From: Camellia lanceoleosa
Taxonomy: Eukaryota > Streptophyta > Magnoliopsida > Ericales > Theaceae
Direction: 5' to 3'
NCBI GenBank assembly: GCA_025200525.1
Contig: CM045762.1
Location: 89,966,717-90,030,716 of the forward strand
Length of the DNA: 64,000 nucleotides
Positions 1 through 10,999 of the stretch are shown piece by piece. Both the position numbers and the translations under genes were made by a program. The notes beneath the pieces are model-generated. The model was given only the letters and a program-made list of their open reading frames with translations. It was not told the DNA's origin and made no database searches. The stretch's first letter is position 1. Each line of letters begins with the position of its first letter.

Positions 1-606
1 TTTCAAGAAGGTAAAACGTAATGGGCTTTGTGAAATCATTTTCAAGAACTTGTTATTGTTATATGAATTTTGGGAAAAAGGTAACAAGAAGAAAGAAAAG
101 TAAATTGCTTATGTTGTTGAGCGAAATGAATGATTTTGAGAAAAATTTCTATATAAGTATATTTCTGTATACACCATCACTATATATAATATGACTTAAA
201 GCATTCATGATCATAGCTATCTGTATGTTGTTATCGTTTAGGATCATATTGGGATCCCTACTGGACTTTATGTTCACCCCACGTTATTAATCGTTTTTTA
301 GGTGAACGTCAAGAAGGATTTCAAGATTGAGGATCTTCTTTATGTGTTGACCACGGGGCCTTTTATTTGTAGGCAGAATGCCATTGATGTAAAAAGGTTA
401 AACTTTTTCTTTTAATTTAAAAGATGTAAGCCTACAGGCAATTTATTTATTTTTATCTCATGTTGCATTTATTTCATAGTCGAATGAGAGAACCTTTGAT
501 AATAGTACTCATTATTGTATCAAATTTCCGCACATGATCTCTGAAATTGTACTATAATAAAGGATTTGGTAATGGTATCCGTTGATATAAAAAGTGGGGC
601 GTGACA
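1..606 (+). mobile_element. 3' part of a gypsy LTR (LTR-X, copy 1)
   Basis: The segment ends in GGGGCGTGACA at 596-606, matching the GGGGCGTTACA end of the gypsy-1 LTR at 9341-9351. It also shares the downstream 'GATGTAAGCCTA' motif (424-435, compare 9210-9221). No primer-binding site follows, so it is a 3' LTR or a solo LTR. The same sequence in copy 2 (49894-50499) is the right end of the interrupted LTR-X. Confidence 0.75.
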
Positions 607-904
607 GAGGAACTACATCCAACTGGGATAAAGGGGAAAAAAAAAATTACCAATTGCACCTCCACAGTCTTTTAATTGCATCCCACCACAAATACCTTTG
701 CATCTCCATGTGTTTGTAATTTTTTCTCCTCTTCCACCTACGTGTAATTTTCCTATTTACTTTATTCTTATATGTTTACAGTATTATTTACATTAGTTTT
801 GATAAGTTTTATTTAACTAAAAGGGAGATTAGTATTGGATTTTGTGAGACTAATTAGCTTTTTTTTGTTTGCAGGTTCGACTAGTGTAGTTTTTTTTTCT
901 TTTT
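607..904. other. Non-coding spacer between LTR-X and MITE
   Basis: AT-rich sequence with no recognisable gene. Its second half (about 755-850) also occurs at 24295-24390 and 50635-50730, so it belongs to the dispersed repeat containing the next MITE. Confidence 0.5.
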
Positions 905-1265
905 ATTTTTGGGATTAAATTACACCAATAATCTTTACATTTTATTTTTTGTGTCATTTTAGTCTTTACATATTGCATTTACTCAATTTTGACCCTTAAT
1001 TTTAGATTTTGTATCAATTTAATCTAATTGATAACACCGTTGGTGTTTTTGACAAAATGATCATTAAATTGGTTGATGTTAACTCACTGAGTTAAGCAAG
1101 TTTATAATTTTATACCTAAAAGTATAACACATGTCACATATATGTGTATTTTCAATTAAAAATTACTAACAATTGTAATTATCTGGACTAAATTGAGACA
1201 AATTCATAAATTTAAGATTAAAATTGATCTAATTGAAATTATAGAGACTAAAATAATACAAAAAG
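905..1265. mobile_element. MITE with long imperfect terminal inverted repeats (copy 1)
   Basis: The left end (about 925-1010, with 'TCATTTTAGTCTTTACA') is mirrored by the right end (about 1170-1262, with 'AGAGACTAAAATAATACA'). Inverted ends of about 90 bp without coding capacity fit a Mutator-like MITE. Related copies lie at about 50780-51151 and 24650-25015. Exact borders and a target duplication could not be fixed by eye. Confidence 0.6.
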
Positions 1266-2200
1266 TGTAACACCCCAAAAAATAATACGATAAATCCAAC
1301 TCATAAGCGGAGAATAATAGAAATGAAATACTTTCATTCACTAGGGTTCGTTTACAAGAGTTAACACATGAGGTATACATTCACCAATGTTCATCCTGAA
1401 ACTATAGTATGTAATACAATACTGAGAGAAATGAAACTACGCATATAGTCAGATGCCCTATAGGTTTACATCTTCCCAAGTCATTGCTTGGTTACACAAA
1501 AGTGGACCCAGCTCAATACAATTAAAGCCCTTAGCTATACAAAATAATAAAACAAAATAAAGAAGCTCTTACTTCCCAAAAGTCCCTCCAAGCTATTGTC
1601 TTGGTGGAGGCATGTCACTAGCACTTGAAAATGGTTTTCCCGAATAGGGTGAGCCAAAGCCCAGTAGGAATAATCTAACACAGTATATGAGATTTAGCAG
1701 AGATATAAGTATAATATGCATGTATAATGCCTGTGACAAGATATTCACATTTGATAAAATCATAAAGTACCAAAGTTTGTATTGCAATTCATTTTTCATC
1801 CATTATTTTCAAGTTAATTTACCCTTTTCAACTCATGAGCCAATTCCATGTTCTTCCAATAACAAAAAATGAGACTACAACTCAGTGGTTATCTAATCAA
1901 CACAAGTACCACACAAACACTTCAATCTACCATTTTATGAAAATTTCATCCGCATGATCGGCACCCATGTATACACAAGATTTCCAGACTTTCACCCTGG
2001 ACACTCCGGCCAACTTAATTTCAAATGGAGTCTATCCCCTATCTCCTTCCAGACAATGGAGTATATCCTCTTTCTCCTCCCAAACATTATACAAATACAA
2101 TATATTTAAACATAGTCATATGCAATGACAACCAGCAATAGATTATTTTCAATTTACCTAATTCTCATGCAATTTCTATAACAATCATAACTATCCTCCA
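1266..2200 (-). mobile_element. Truncated reversed gypsy LTR fragment
   Basis: It begins TGTAACACCCC at 1266, the complement of a GGGGTGTTACA LTR end. The motif 'ATGCAATTTCTATAACAATC' near 2167 matches in reverse the gypsy-1 LTR text around 8500-8535. It is therefore the 3' half of a related LTR in minus orientation, cut off where the MULE C-terminal coding sequence begins. Counterpart in copy 2: 51152-52082. Confidence 0.7.
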
Positions 2201-2202
2201 CT

Positions 2203-4116
2203 GATCAAGCACTTTGTGTTTACTATCGTCATTGGCAACAATTTCTAGGATTTCATCCAACATCTTGTGGTATTTATAAGGCACCTTTGCATTAAGAACA
2301 ACCCCGGATTTAGTGTATGTGGTTGGAATGCTTGTGTACCTTCTTTTGATATCTTTTCTTCATCTCGATACAATGTATTTGTTTGGACCCTGATATATGC
2401 ACCTCTCAAGGAGCACACTAATTGAATGGGCACATATAATGCTCCGAAACTCAAACCACCGACACATACATTGCATTTCACATTCACTTGTATTAAAGTA
2501 CACAACAAATTCCAATGTCTTCATTTTCTCACTGACTAGAACAGTCTCCTTGACATGATAAGTACAAATTGCTCCCTCCTCTTTGACAAGATTCGCATGA
2601 CAATACAATAGTCGCTTCAATTCTACTTGCACTTCTTTAAATTTTGAATTTGTATAGGCTGCACGAAATTGCTTCTCAAACTCATATATTGTTAAGTAAT
2701 CATACAATTTGTTTCAAGATTTAAAGTCTGCTTTAGTCTCTTTCTCCACATTACTTCTCAAGGCATTATCATACTGTTCAACAAATTGTTTTAAAGTTGC
2801 CTTTAAGTTCACATATCTATCAAAAAATGCATTTATACTCTCACTTTGTTGTGCAGTTGATATGCTATCCCAAAAAAAGTCCTTAACATAGGCAGGAATC
2901 CACCTATGTCACTCACCATATAATGCCCCTAACCACTCATTATCATCCAGATTGAACTTTGTAATCATCGCTTCATCAAATTCATCTTTTGTAAAGGAAT
3001 CATACACTGCATTTTGCAAAGCAATCTTTATGGATTCATATTGGTAAAATCCTCTCAATTTCTTCAAAATTTTCTTCATTATAAGCCATAAGCACCAATG
3101 ATGTCGAGCTTGTGGAAAGGCAACTTCAATGGCACTTTGCATAGCTCTGCACTAGTCAGTTGTTATAACTTTTGGAGGAGCATTTGACATGCAACTTAAC
3201 CATTCTCTGAATAGCCACACAAATGATTCAGTGTTCTCATTACATAACAGCCCACAACTAAGTAAAATTGGCTGCCTATGGTGAATACCTCCTACAAATG
3301 GAGCAAATGGCACATCATATTTGTTTGTGAGATAGGTTATGTTAAATGAAACAATATTCCCAAATGCTTTATAAGCTGTCCTATTCATTGTATCCACCCA
3401 AAACAAGTTTCACATGCGACCATCTTCATTGAGGTCAATTGTAGAATAGAAGTTCGAATTTTGTTGTTACATCATATGAAAATAAAGTGCAACTGATTCG
3501 GCATCTCGAACCCCAAGCCTTAATCTTCTAACATTCTCAATGTGATTCATTGTATCTCATTCATCCAATGTTAATGCCTCGTACCCCTTGCTTCAACAAC
3601 TATTGAATGAAAATTCCTAACCACCCCTATCCCTGCTTCATCGTTTATTTCTAGTCTTTTCTTCATAGGAGTAAGAATCCTCTTATTCATTGCAAAATGC
3701 CGTGAGTCACTAGGAATCAAGTCATGCGTATGTGCAAGCATAACTGTGGTTAACTTAAATCTTCCATCCTTTTATAGAGTCACTTTAACCTTTGCTTTAC
3801 ATTCAATTTTTGACGACAAAGATGGTTCGAGAGGGTGTATTTCTGATCGTTTTGTTCTCTTGCATGCCCAAGTACATTCAATTTCAAATTATTTTACTTC
3901 CCCATCTTATCCAATATTTTGTGTTCTATAAGCTACAACAAATTCGAGGTGTTTTGTATATTTTGCATAAAACGCTTATACTTCTTACTTTTAGCTAAAA
4001 CACATTCCCTTTTTAGGTTCTTCAACATCACCAATCTCATTTAATGATGGATTGTTCTCCGGTTCTTCAACTTCCTCAGTCACATTCAGTGAAAGATTGT
4101 TTGAATCAATGTCCAT
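2203..4116 (-). pseudogene. FAR1/FHY3-type Mutator-like transposase pseudogene (copy 1)
   Basis: Reading from a possible ATG at 4116 down, the remains show an acidic leader, then a FAR1-type zinc-binding N-terminus (about 4035-3740, with 'EPKKGM' and 'FY.KY' signatures). Next comes a MULE transposase core (about 3420-2909, starting LFWVDTMNR, with the acidic ITTDQ motif at about 3150). A SWIM-type zinc finger follows (C-x-C then C-x-H around 2485-2418, 'CMCRWFEF...ICAH'), then a C-terminal tail to about 2203. This family cuts and pastes DNA; some relatives became light-signalling regulators in plants. Several stops and frameshifts (near 3407, 3450-3740, 2708-2908) break the frame, so no full protein can be made. 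The same lesions recur in copy 2. Family assignment is from motifs read by eye. Confidence 0.85.
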
Positions 4117-5343
4117 TGAAGCGTGTAGCTTGAAACCAAAATTCAGACTACCTAACCAGTAACCAGATAGAAAATAAAGTGTAATTGAAAGTAGTGACCA
4201 GATTTCATATTTTATTTCACTTCTCAAACCAGCCTAGATGATAATCTAATGCAAATCCTAACCCTCTAGGACAAGTACTTCCAAATACTCTCACATTTTT
4301 TGGACTAAAAAGCCTCAAAAATCAAACAAAACAATTCTATTTTTCTCCAATAGAAACATAAAATCAAGTATAAAGACAAGATTTCAAATAGAGATGGTAG
4401 TAAGTTCTGAAGATAATCAAAACTTAACTTATTATTATCACATGCAACTTGGGTGATTTTTCATGAACAACATTTCAATTTTTCTAACAAAACATGCATC
4501 AATCATAATACAATTTTCCTAATATTTTACCTAGATCATGAAGGCTCTCCAACAGAACATAAAATCAAGCATGAAGACAAGGTTCTCCAGTTCTAAAAAG
4601 AATCATAACTTACTATTATCACTTGCAACTTGGGTATTTTTCATAAACAAAATTATAATTTTTCTATGTGGACTTTCATCAAACAACTAGAATGCATCAA
4701 TACAATGGCAAATGTTCAATAGAGGGTTTGATTCCAAAACAAACAAAAATAAATAAATTACAGACATCACACATGCATCACAAAATTTAGCAAATGCAAA
4801 AAATTGCAAACATCACAAATGCATCTCAGATGCAAAAACACAAGAACACCCAGGTCAGTGAACACCAGGTCGGTGGTCGTCGTGATCGTTAATGAACACC
4901 TAGGTCGGGGGTCATCGTGCTCGTCATTGAAGTCGTGCTCGTTGTGCTTGTCTGGTTTCCCTCTCTCTCTTTCTCTGTTCTCTCCTCTATTTTCTGTTTT
5001 ATTTTTGAATTATTATATCTCCAAACCAGAACACGTGGAACACACATGTATCATATTTTTGGACGGAAAACAATTTTGATCCATTCGGGCCACCATCCAT
5101 TCACGCTACCCATTAGCTTTGTTTGAATTTTTAGATACACCTAACGTAAATACACATAAAAAGTATAATATTTATGAAAAAAAAATTTATAAAAAAAAAA
5201 CACTAAATACCAAAAATATAATAATAAAAAAATACAAAAATTTAGTACATTTTCCTATTCTTGTGTATTTATCGATTTTTTTTAAAAACATTTTTACAAA
5301 TATTTTACTTTTTAAATACATCTAGTTAAGGTGCATTTAGAAA
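4117..5343. other. Non-coding flank of the MULE with internal direct repeats
   Basis: No gene is visible. Two degenerate direct repeats of about 115-145 bp (about 4355-4500 and 4549-4668) share 'CATAAAATCAAG.ATGAAGACAAG' and 'ATTATCAC.TGCAACTTGGG'. The right part (about 5115-5343) is very AT-rich and carries imperfect inverted ends resembling a MITE. The stretch at 4840-4940 is one of the places where the two block copies differ in a dense cluster. Confidence 0.5.
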
Positions 5344-7373
5344 GTAAAAAAATTGAAGGAAAGAGCATAAGATTTGGGGCTGATCAAAGGAGCTATGGTA
5401 GGTCATAGTGAACTGAAGTTGTCTCAACTTCAGTTTGCTGATGAGATTATTATTTTTTGTGAAGCGAATTGGAAGGAAATCATTGCAATAAAGAAAATTT
5501 TGAGATGTTTTGAACTAATGTCTCGGTTAAAGATCAATTTTTATAAAAGTAAAGTTTGTGGGAAGGTGTAGAGGATGATCAGGTTATAGCGCTTGCCAAA
5601 AAGTTGAATTGTTTAACTCAAAAGCTACCCTTGAATTATCTAGGCATGCTTCTAGGATCAAATCCAAGGAGTAAGAGAACATGGCAGCCAGTTGTTGATA
5701 AGTTTAAAAAGAAATTAGCTCTATGGAAGAGAAAATGTTTATCATTTACAGGTAGGCTAACTTTGATTAAGTCCATACTATCAGGACTACCCGTATACTT
5801 TTTATCCATGTTTAAGATGCCAGTGGGTATTGCTAAGTTGCTAGATAGAATTCAATCTACCTTTCTTTGGGGTGGTGATGAGGTGAGGAGGAAAGTACAT
5901 CTTATAAAGTGGGAGGAGGTGTGCAAAAATAAAAGCAAATGTAGGCTTGGTGTGAGGAAGCTCAGTGAGGTCAATGAGTGTTTGTTAATTAAATGGTGGT
6001 GGAAGTAGGGCTTGGAAGATAAAGCATTATGAAAACAAGGGGTGGTCAGTAAGTATGGCAAGAGTGGTGGTAGATGGAGTCCATTGACAATGGAGTCAGA
6101 GGTGCCACCTATCATGTGGAAGGATATTATGTCCTTAGCTACAAGTAATCCACCCTTGAGGGAGTTCTTATTGTCTAATTTCAAGATTGTGATTGGGAAT
6201 GGTATTACGACAAAATTTTGGGTGGATGTGTGGATTAATAATCAGAGTTTATCCCTTGCTTTTCCTAAAAAATTTTCATTATCAGTTGAGAAGGATGGGT
6301 CATTGTTTGATTTCTATCACAGGAATGATGGAGGGGTGACACTTTGAATTTCATTTTCAGAAGACCGCCTTTTGCTTGGGAAGAGGAGGAGCTCCATAAC
6401 TTGACTATGTATCTTCAGGTGGCACCCAACTTAAGAATTCAAGCTGTGGACTCTTGCACATGGTTGGCTCATCCATCTAGAGCTTTTTCTATAGCTTCAG
6501 TATGGAATTGGATAGATTCAAGTAAAGGATCTAATCTCAGAATAGTCAAGACCATTTGGAATAATTTTGCTCCCCCAAAGCTTCAATTCATGACATGGTT
6601 AGCTTGGAGAGGTAGGATGAAATCTGTTATCATTATGCAAAGGATTGAGGTGTTGAAGCCTAATGCAAACATCCTCTGTGTATTTTGCAAGTCTAAAGCG
6701 GAGTCACAGAATCATTTATTATTGCATTGTAGTTACATTTAGAAAGTGTGGTCTGGGATTGTGGGTTGGTGGGGTTTGTGTTGGGTTATCCTTGGGTCTG
6801 TATAGTCCTTGCTGAATTGGTGGGCTAGTTTTAAGGTCAAAAGGAATGTGGTGGAGATTTGGAAAATTGTTCCTTTGGCTTTGTTATGGTCAATTTGGAA
6901 ACTAAGAAATGAATGCTTGTTTAATAATGCTCAACTAAATTTTGTGGACCAGGAAGAATTGATGGAAGTTAGAGTGGCCTTATGGGCAAAGTCTAATTTG
7001 AAGGATTTTCATTTCTCTGTGCATGATATTATTTCCAACTTAAGGAAGATTTGTTACTAAGTTTAATCTATTGGGGTAGCTGTTAGTGTATGGTTATTGC
7101 TGGTGTATTGTGTAATCTTGACGATGTTCTGTTTTTGGCTGCTTAGCTGATGCGGATGGAGAGGCATGTTGATTGGAGGTGTCAGCTGGATGGAGTACAT
7201 GGTAGCAGGGGCTTCTGATTTGTTTCTTGAGGTGAGGATGCATCTTCAGCTAGTTGTTGTTGTTGTTGTTTTGCTGGTGTTTCTTCTAGTTACTGTTGTT
7301 TCTTCTATCTCTCTTTTGTGTTGATATCTCACCAACTAGCCTAAGATAGCTTTTGTTTGTGTATCTTACTTTG
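5344..7373 (+). pseudogene. 5'-truncated L1-type LINE, reverse transcriptase C-terminus (copy 1)
   Basis: The open stretches form one interrupted protein. It starts with the end of the reverse-transcriptase palm ('QLQFADE' near 5427, where the family usually has FADD). The thumb/connection region with 'PLNYLGMLLG' follows near 5627, then a zf-RVT zinc-binding segment ('CVFC...H.LL.HC', about 6675-6730), then a C-terminus ending at 7060. Stops at about 6006 and 6740 and frameshifts near 5570, 6030 and 6345 inactivate it. The endonuclease and most of the RT are missing, as is usual for 5'-truncated LINE insertions. A (GTT)n run lies at about 7255-7273. The 3' UTR runs straight into the gypsy-1 LTR at 7374 with no poly(A). 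Confidence 0.85.
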
Positions 7374-9351
7374 TATAGCGATTCTGGTTTTAACCCAATC
7401 CTTTCTATCTTGGACTCAGGTTTCATGGTTTCGTAATGTTGATTCATGTCTTTTTCCCCTCATACTTCCTTGAGTTTGGCGATTGGATTATAATGGTTGA
7501 GTTTGGAATAGGTTGGTTGCTTGGTTTTTCAAACTCTTATTGTCCAAAATTCTACTCTTTCGCTCAAGTGACATTTCTTGCGCTCGAGCAGGCTTTGTGA
7601 ACTCTAAATACTTTTGCAGGTCTGCAAAAGTACAAGGAGAGTGTATTATACGCTCGGGTGATGCTTTCTGCACACAAGCGGTCTCACCTCGAGTGACCTG
7701 TCTTGCACTCATGTGGTGGTCTGTTATCTGTAAAACTATTGGGAGTGTGTATTCTATGCTTGAGCATCACTTCTTGTGCTCAAGCGGAACAACTTATTGT
7801 GTCTGACGCTCGAGCGTCACTTCTTGCACTCGAGCGGACTATGCGTGTATTAGTTTCGCAGCAACACATTTCTACATCACTTTTTCAGATCTTTTTCTCT
7901 CAAAACCCTAGATCTTGAGCATTTCTCTCTACATTTCCACCTAGATCCGTTGGTTTCTCTACTCTAGTGTCTTTGGGAAAGAGGTAGAGCGTCTCAAGAG
8001 CTTCACTTTGGTCTGAACAAAACTTGGTTTCGGCATCTTTGAAGTTTCTTCCTTGCTTTGCTCGTCTTCTAAACTTGAGGTAGGGATTTTCTGCACTCTC
8101 TATGGTTTTTAACTTAGTTATTTGTTGTTGTATAAGTAGTATGGTGATTCTGGAGGATTTTGAATAAACCTAGGGTTTTAGTTTAAAATCAAAAGAGGGG
8201 TTTTCAAATGGATGTATTGAAAACGGTTTTGAGAGTAGATATGAGGTTGTGGTGTGATTAATTTGTTAATTTTGATACTTGGGGTGGATTAGGAAGAAAG
8301 AGAAGTTTTGTCCTAAAATGTCTCAATTTGTTATTTTGTATAAATAATTGGAATTAGTATAGAAAGTGGAAATTGGTTGGATGTTTATATAAATGGTGGA
8401 GTTGGATATGTATTACCTTTCACCTATGGAAGCTTGAATGGTTTATTTGTCTTCAAGATTGTATATCTATTTAGAAACATTTGTTTTGGGCTATCGGTGG
8501 AGGATAGCTATGATTATTGTAGAAATTGCATGAAGTTTAGGTGAATTGAAACTAATAATTCATTCATTGTCATTGAACAAGACTATGTCTTTAATGCATT
8601 GCAAATGTATGATGTTTGGGAGAAGAAATGGGATGTATTTCATGTTTAGGAGAAGAAAAGGGGATGGACTCCATTGAATTAAGTTGGCCTATGTGTCCAG
8701 GGTGAAATAGGATGTATCCCAAAAATCGCATGTATACATGGATGTTGATTCCCGCAGACGAAATATCCGTAAAATAGCAAAATGGAAGTATTTGTATAAT
8801 GGCTACGTTGGTTAGAGAACTACGGAGTCGTACTTTTAGTTTGGTTGTCTGAATGAAATGGTGAATGACTTATGAATTGAGATAAAATGAATTGAGATAT
8901 AAATTTGACATAGTAAGATATTGCAAAAGAGTTATGAATGATTTCATCATGGACATTGTATATGCTTATTACACTTATACCTTTGTTAAGATTGTGTTAA
9001 ATTATTCCTACTTGGCTTTGGCTCACCTTATATAGGAAAAGCATTTTTAGGTGTTGGTGATATGTCTCTGCCAAGGCAATAGCTTGGGAGGAATCGGAGC
9101 TGAAGGCTTCTCTTTTGCGTATTATGTTATTGTTTTGATTCAAGCCAAGGGCTTTACATGTATTGGATTTATATTCACTTTTGTTGTAACCAAGCATGGT
9201 CTTAGAAAGATGTAAGCCTATAGGGCATTTATTTTGCTAAACTCTTTTGTACCATTAACTCTCATGAAATAAAGAATATTACACTCTTGTTCATATTGTT
9301 ATTTACATATGGTCTAGAATGGATTTATGGCATTTATTTTGGGGCGTTACA
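7374..9351 (+). mobile_element. gypsy-1 5' LTR (copy 1)
   Basis: The left border TATAGCGATTCT is repeated at 14707 right after a polypurine tract. The right border GGGGCGTTACA (9341-9351) is followed three bases later by a tRNA-Met-type primer site. Length is about 1.98 kb. Inside, 7560-7850 is an array of CTCGAG-like palindromes. By eye this LTR is clearly diverged from the 3' LTR at 14707, so the insertion is old. Confidence 0.85.
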
Positions 9352-9354
9352 ACT

Positions 9355-9366
9355 TGGTATCAGAGT
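9355..9366 (+). other. gypsy-1 primer-binding site
   Basis: TGGTATCAGAGT matches the complement of plant initiator tRNA-Met 3' end (TGGTATCAGAGC is usual) at 11 of 12 positions. It lies three bases after the LTR, as expected for priming minus-strand DNA. Confidence 0.85.
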
Positions 9367-9747
9367 GCACCGGGTTTGAATACTTTGGGTACGTGGGAAG
9401 TGGTTATTGCCATAATGGGTTTGTCTTGCTTGATAGAGACTTTAGTATGTACGATGTGCTTACATGATAACATGCTTATGTGGTTATATGGGTATGGGGT
9501 TTAGTTTTTAGGATATTCATTGAGTCTATAGGTTTCTAGAAGTCCTATTTGAAGAGCACTTGATCCTATTGTTTCTAAATACAACTCGCAATGCCAGGAT
9601 GATCATTATCTGGAAACAAAATTCATATGTGTTTATTTGACAATATGCTTATGTGGAGTGAATTACTATTGTCCACGCATTAGGATGTGAGTGAATTAAC
9701 CCGGCACATTTGTAAATGTGCTAATCTTTTGTGTTACCTTCATTAGG

Positions 9748-10970
9748 ATGTCAGGACGTGGACATGGTGATGGTACGCATGGTAGGCCTAAGAGACATGA
9801 GGTGCCTTTACTGGATGATATTCTGGCATAAGAAGAAGGGGTCTGTTTGACCAATGTGGCCGAACCAGTGGATTAACAGGCCATGGGCGCCTTAGCCCGC
9901 AAAATGGCTGGAGCATTATGGGACTTTATGGACATTCTCAGAGCTGAGAATCAAATCCAGGCCCAAGTAGCTCAGACAGGGTCGTCTTTCTTAAAGCAGG
10001 AGTTTTTTTGGTGGAATTCAGATGAGTTTTGGGTGATCCCAAGAAGCCACTGAAGGCAAATGAGTGGCTAGAACAAATAGTGAAGACGTTCGAGATGTGT
10101 GGCATTGAGGACGACTAGTTGAGAGTGACCTTGGCATCCTTCCAGCTGAAGGGAGATGTGGGTCAGTGGTAGAAGCATGCGCGTGGGCACATTGGGGTGA
10201 CCTAGGAGTCTTTTGTTAGCGACTTCCAAGATAAATTCTTGCCTCCCACAGTTCCGGAGAAGTTGAGAGATTAGTTCTCCAAGCATGTGCAATTGAACAC
10301 TCTAGTAGCCTAGTTTGAGGCCACATTTACTAGCTTGTCAAGGTTTACATTAGAACTCGTGGCGACTGAAGAGCACCATTATTTAGAGTTCGAGAAGAGG
10401 TTGAGGACCGGGCTCATGTTCAAAGTGGTCGGGTCAATGATTAGAGACTATGGACGCTTTGTGGAGGCAACAGCTTATCTGAAGACCGTAATGCAGATGG
10501 AGAAGAAGAGGATAAGCGGCTCTAGGAGAGTCGAGGATATTGAGGGATTGCAAGAGGCAGAGGGGTTCTAACCCATAACAATCCTAAGGAGCTCAGTTGA
10601 GGTCCACTTTTCCAGTACCGAGTTCGAGGTCTAGGAGAGGGGGTCAAGGAGATGTGACTTGGCTCAAATGTGGCTAGTTGAGCCACAAGTCTCCAGCTTG
10701 CTCGCAGAGAGGATGAGAGCAGCAGTCTGCATCGTCTTTGGCTCGTTCTCAGAGCTAGAGTCAGGGGAGAGGCCAGCTGCTCACTTGTTATCAATGTAGG
10801 CAGGCAAGGCACATGAAGAGGTTTTGCCCTCAGTTGGGCGACATACCTGGTGTGTTTGGTTCAAGGCATACACAAAGCCACCAGCCGGCACAGTTAGCAT
10901 AGGCCTCAAGGGCCAATCGAGAGAAACCTCTTGGCTCGGTCGATGCATCGAGCTTATACTCAGGGGTGGC
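9748..10970 (+). pseudogene. gypsy-1 gag pseudogene (copy 1)
   Basis: A candidate ATG at 9748 opens a gag-like frame. A retrotrans_gag capsid segment lies at about 10040-10510 (LKANEWLEQ, then RFTLELVATEEHHYLEFEKRL). A zinc-knuckle remnant follows at about 10790-10830 (CYQCRQARHMKRFCP). Gag would coat the element RNA in cytoplasmic particles. In-frame stops at 10118, 10170, 10203, 10273 and 10312, among others, make it non-functional; most are TAG. Copy 2 has the same stops. The segment 10915-11010 differs from copy 2 in a dense cluster and should not be trusted base by base. Confidence 0.8.
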
Positions 10971-10999
10971 GGGTAGAGCAAAGACCTCTGTTGTCGTAT

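Noticed and set aside
2203..4116. A domesticated FAR1/FHY3 regulator gene
   Set aside because: Stops and frameshifts interrupt all domains in both copies, so it is a decayed transposase and not a host transcription factor.
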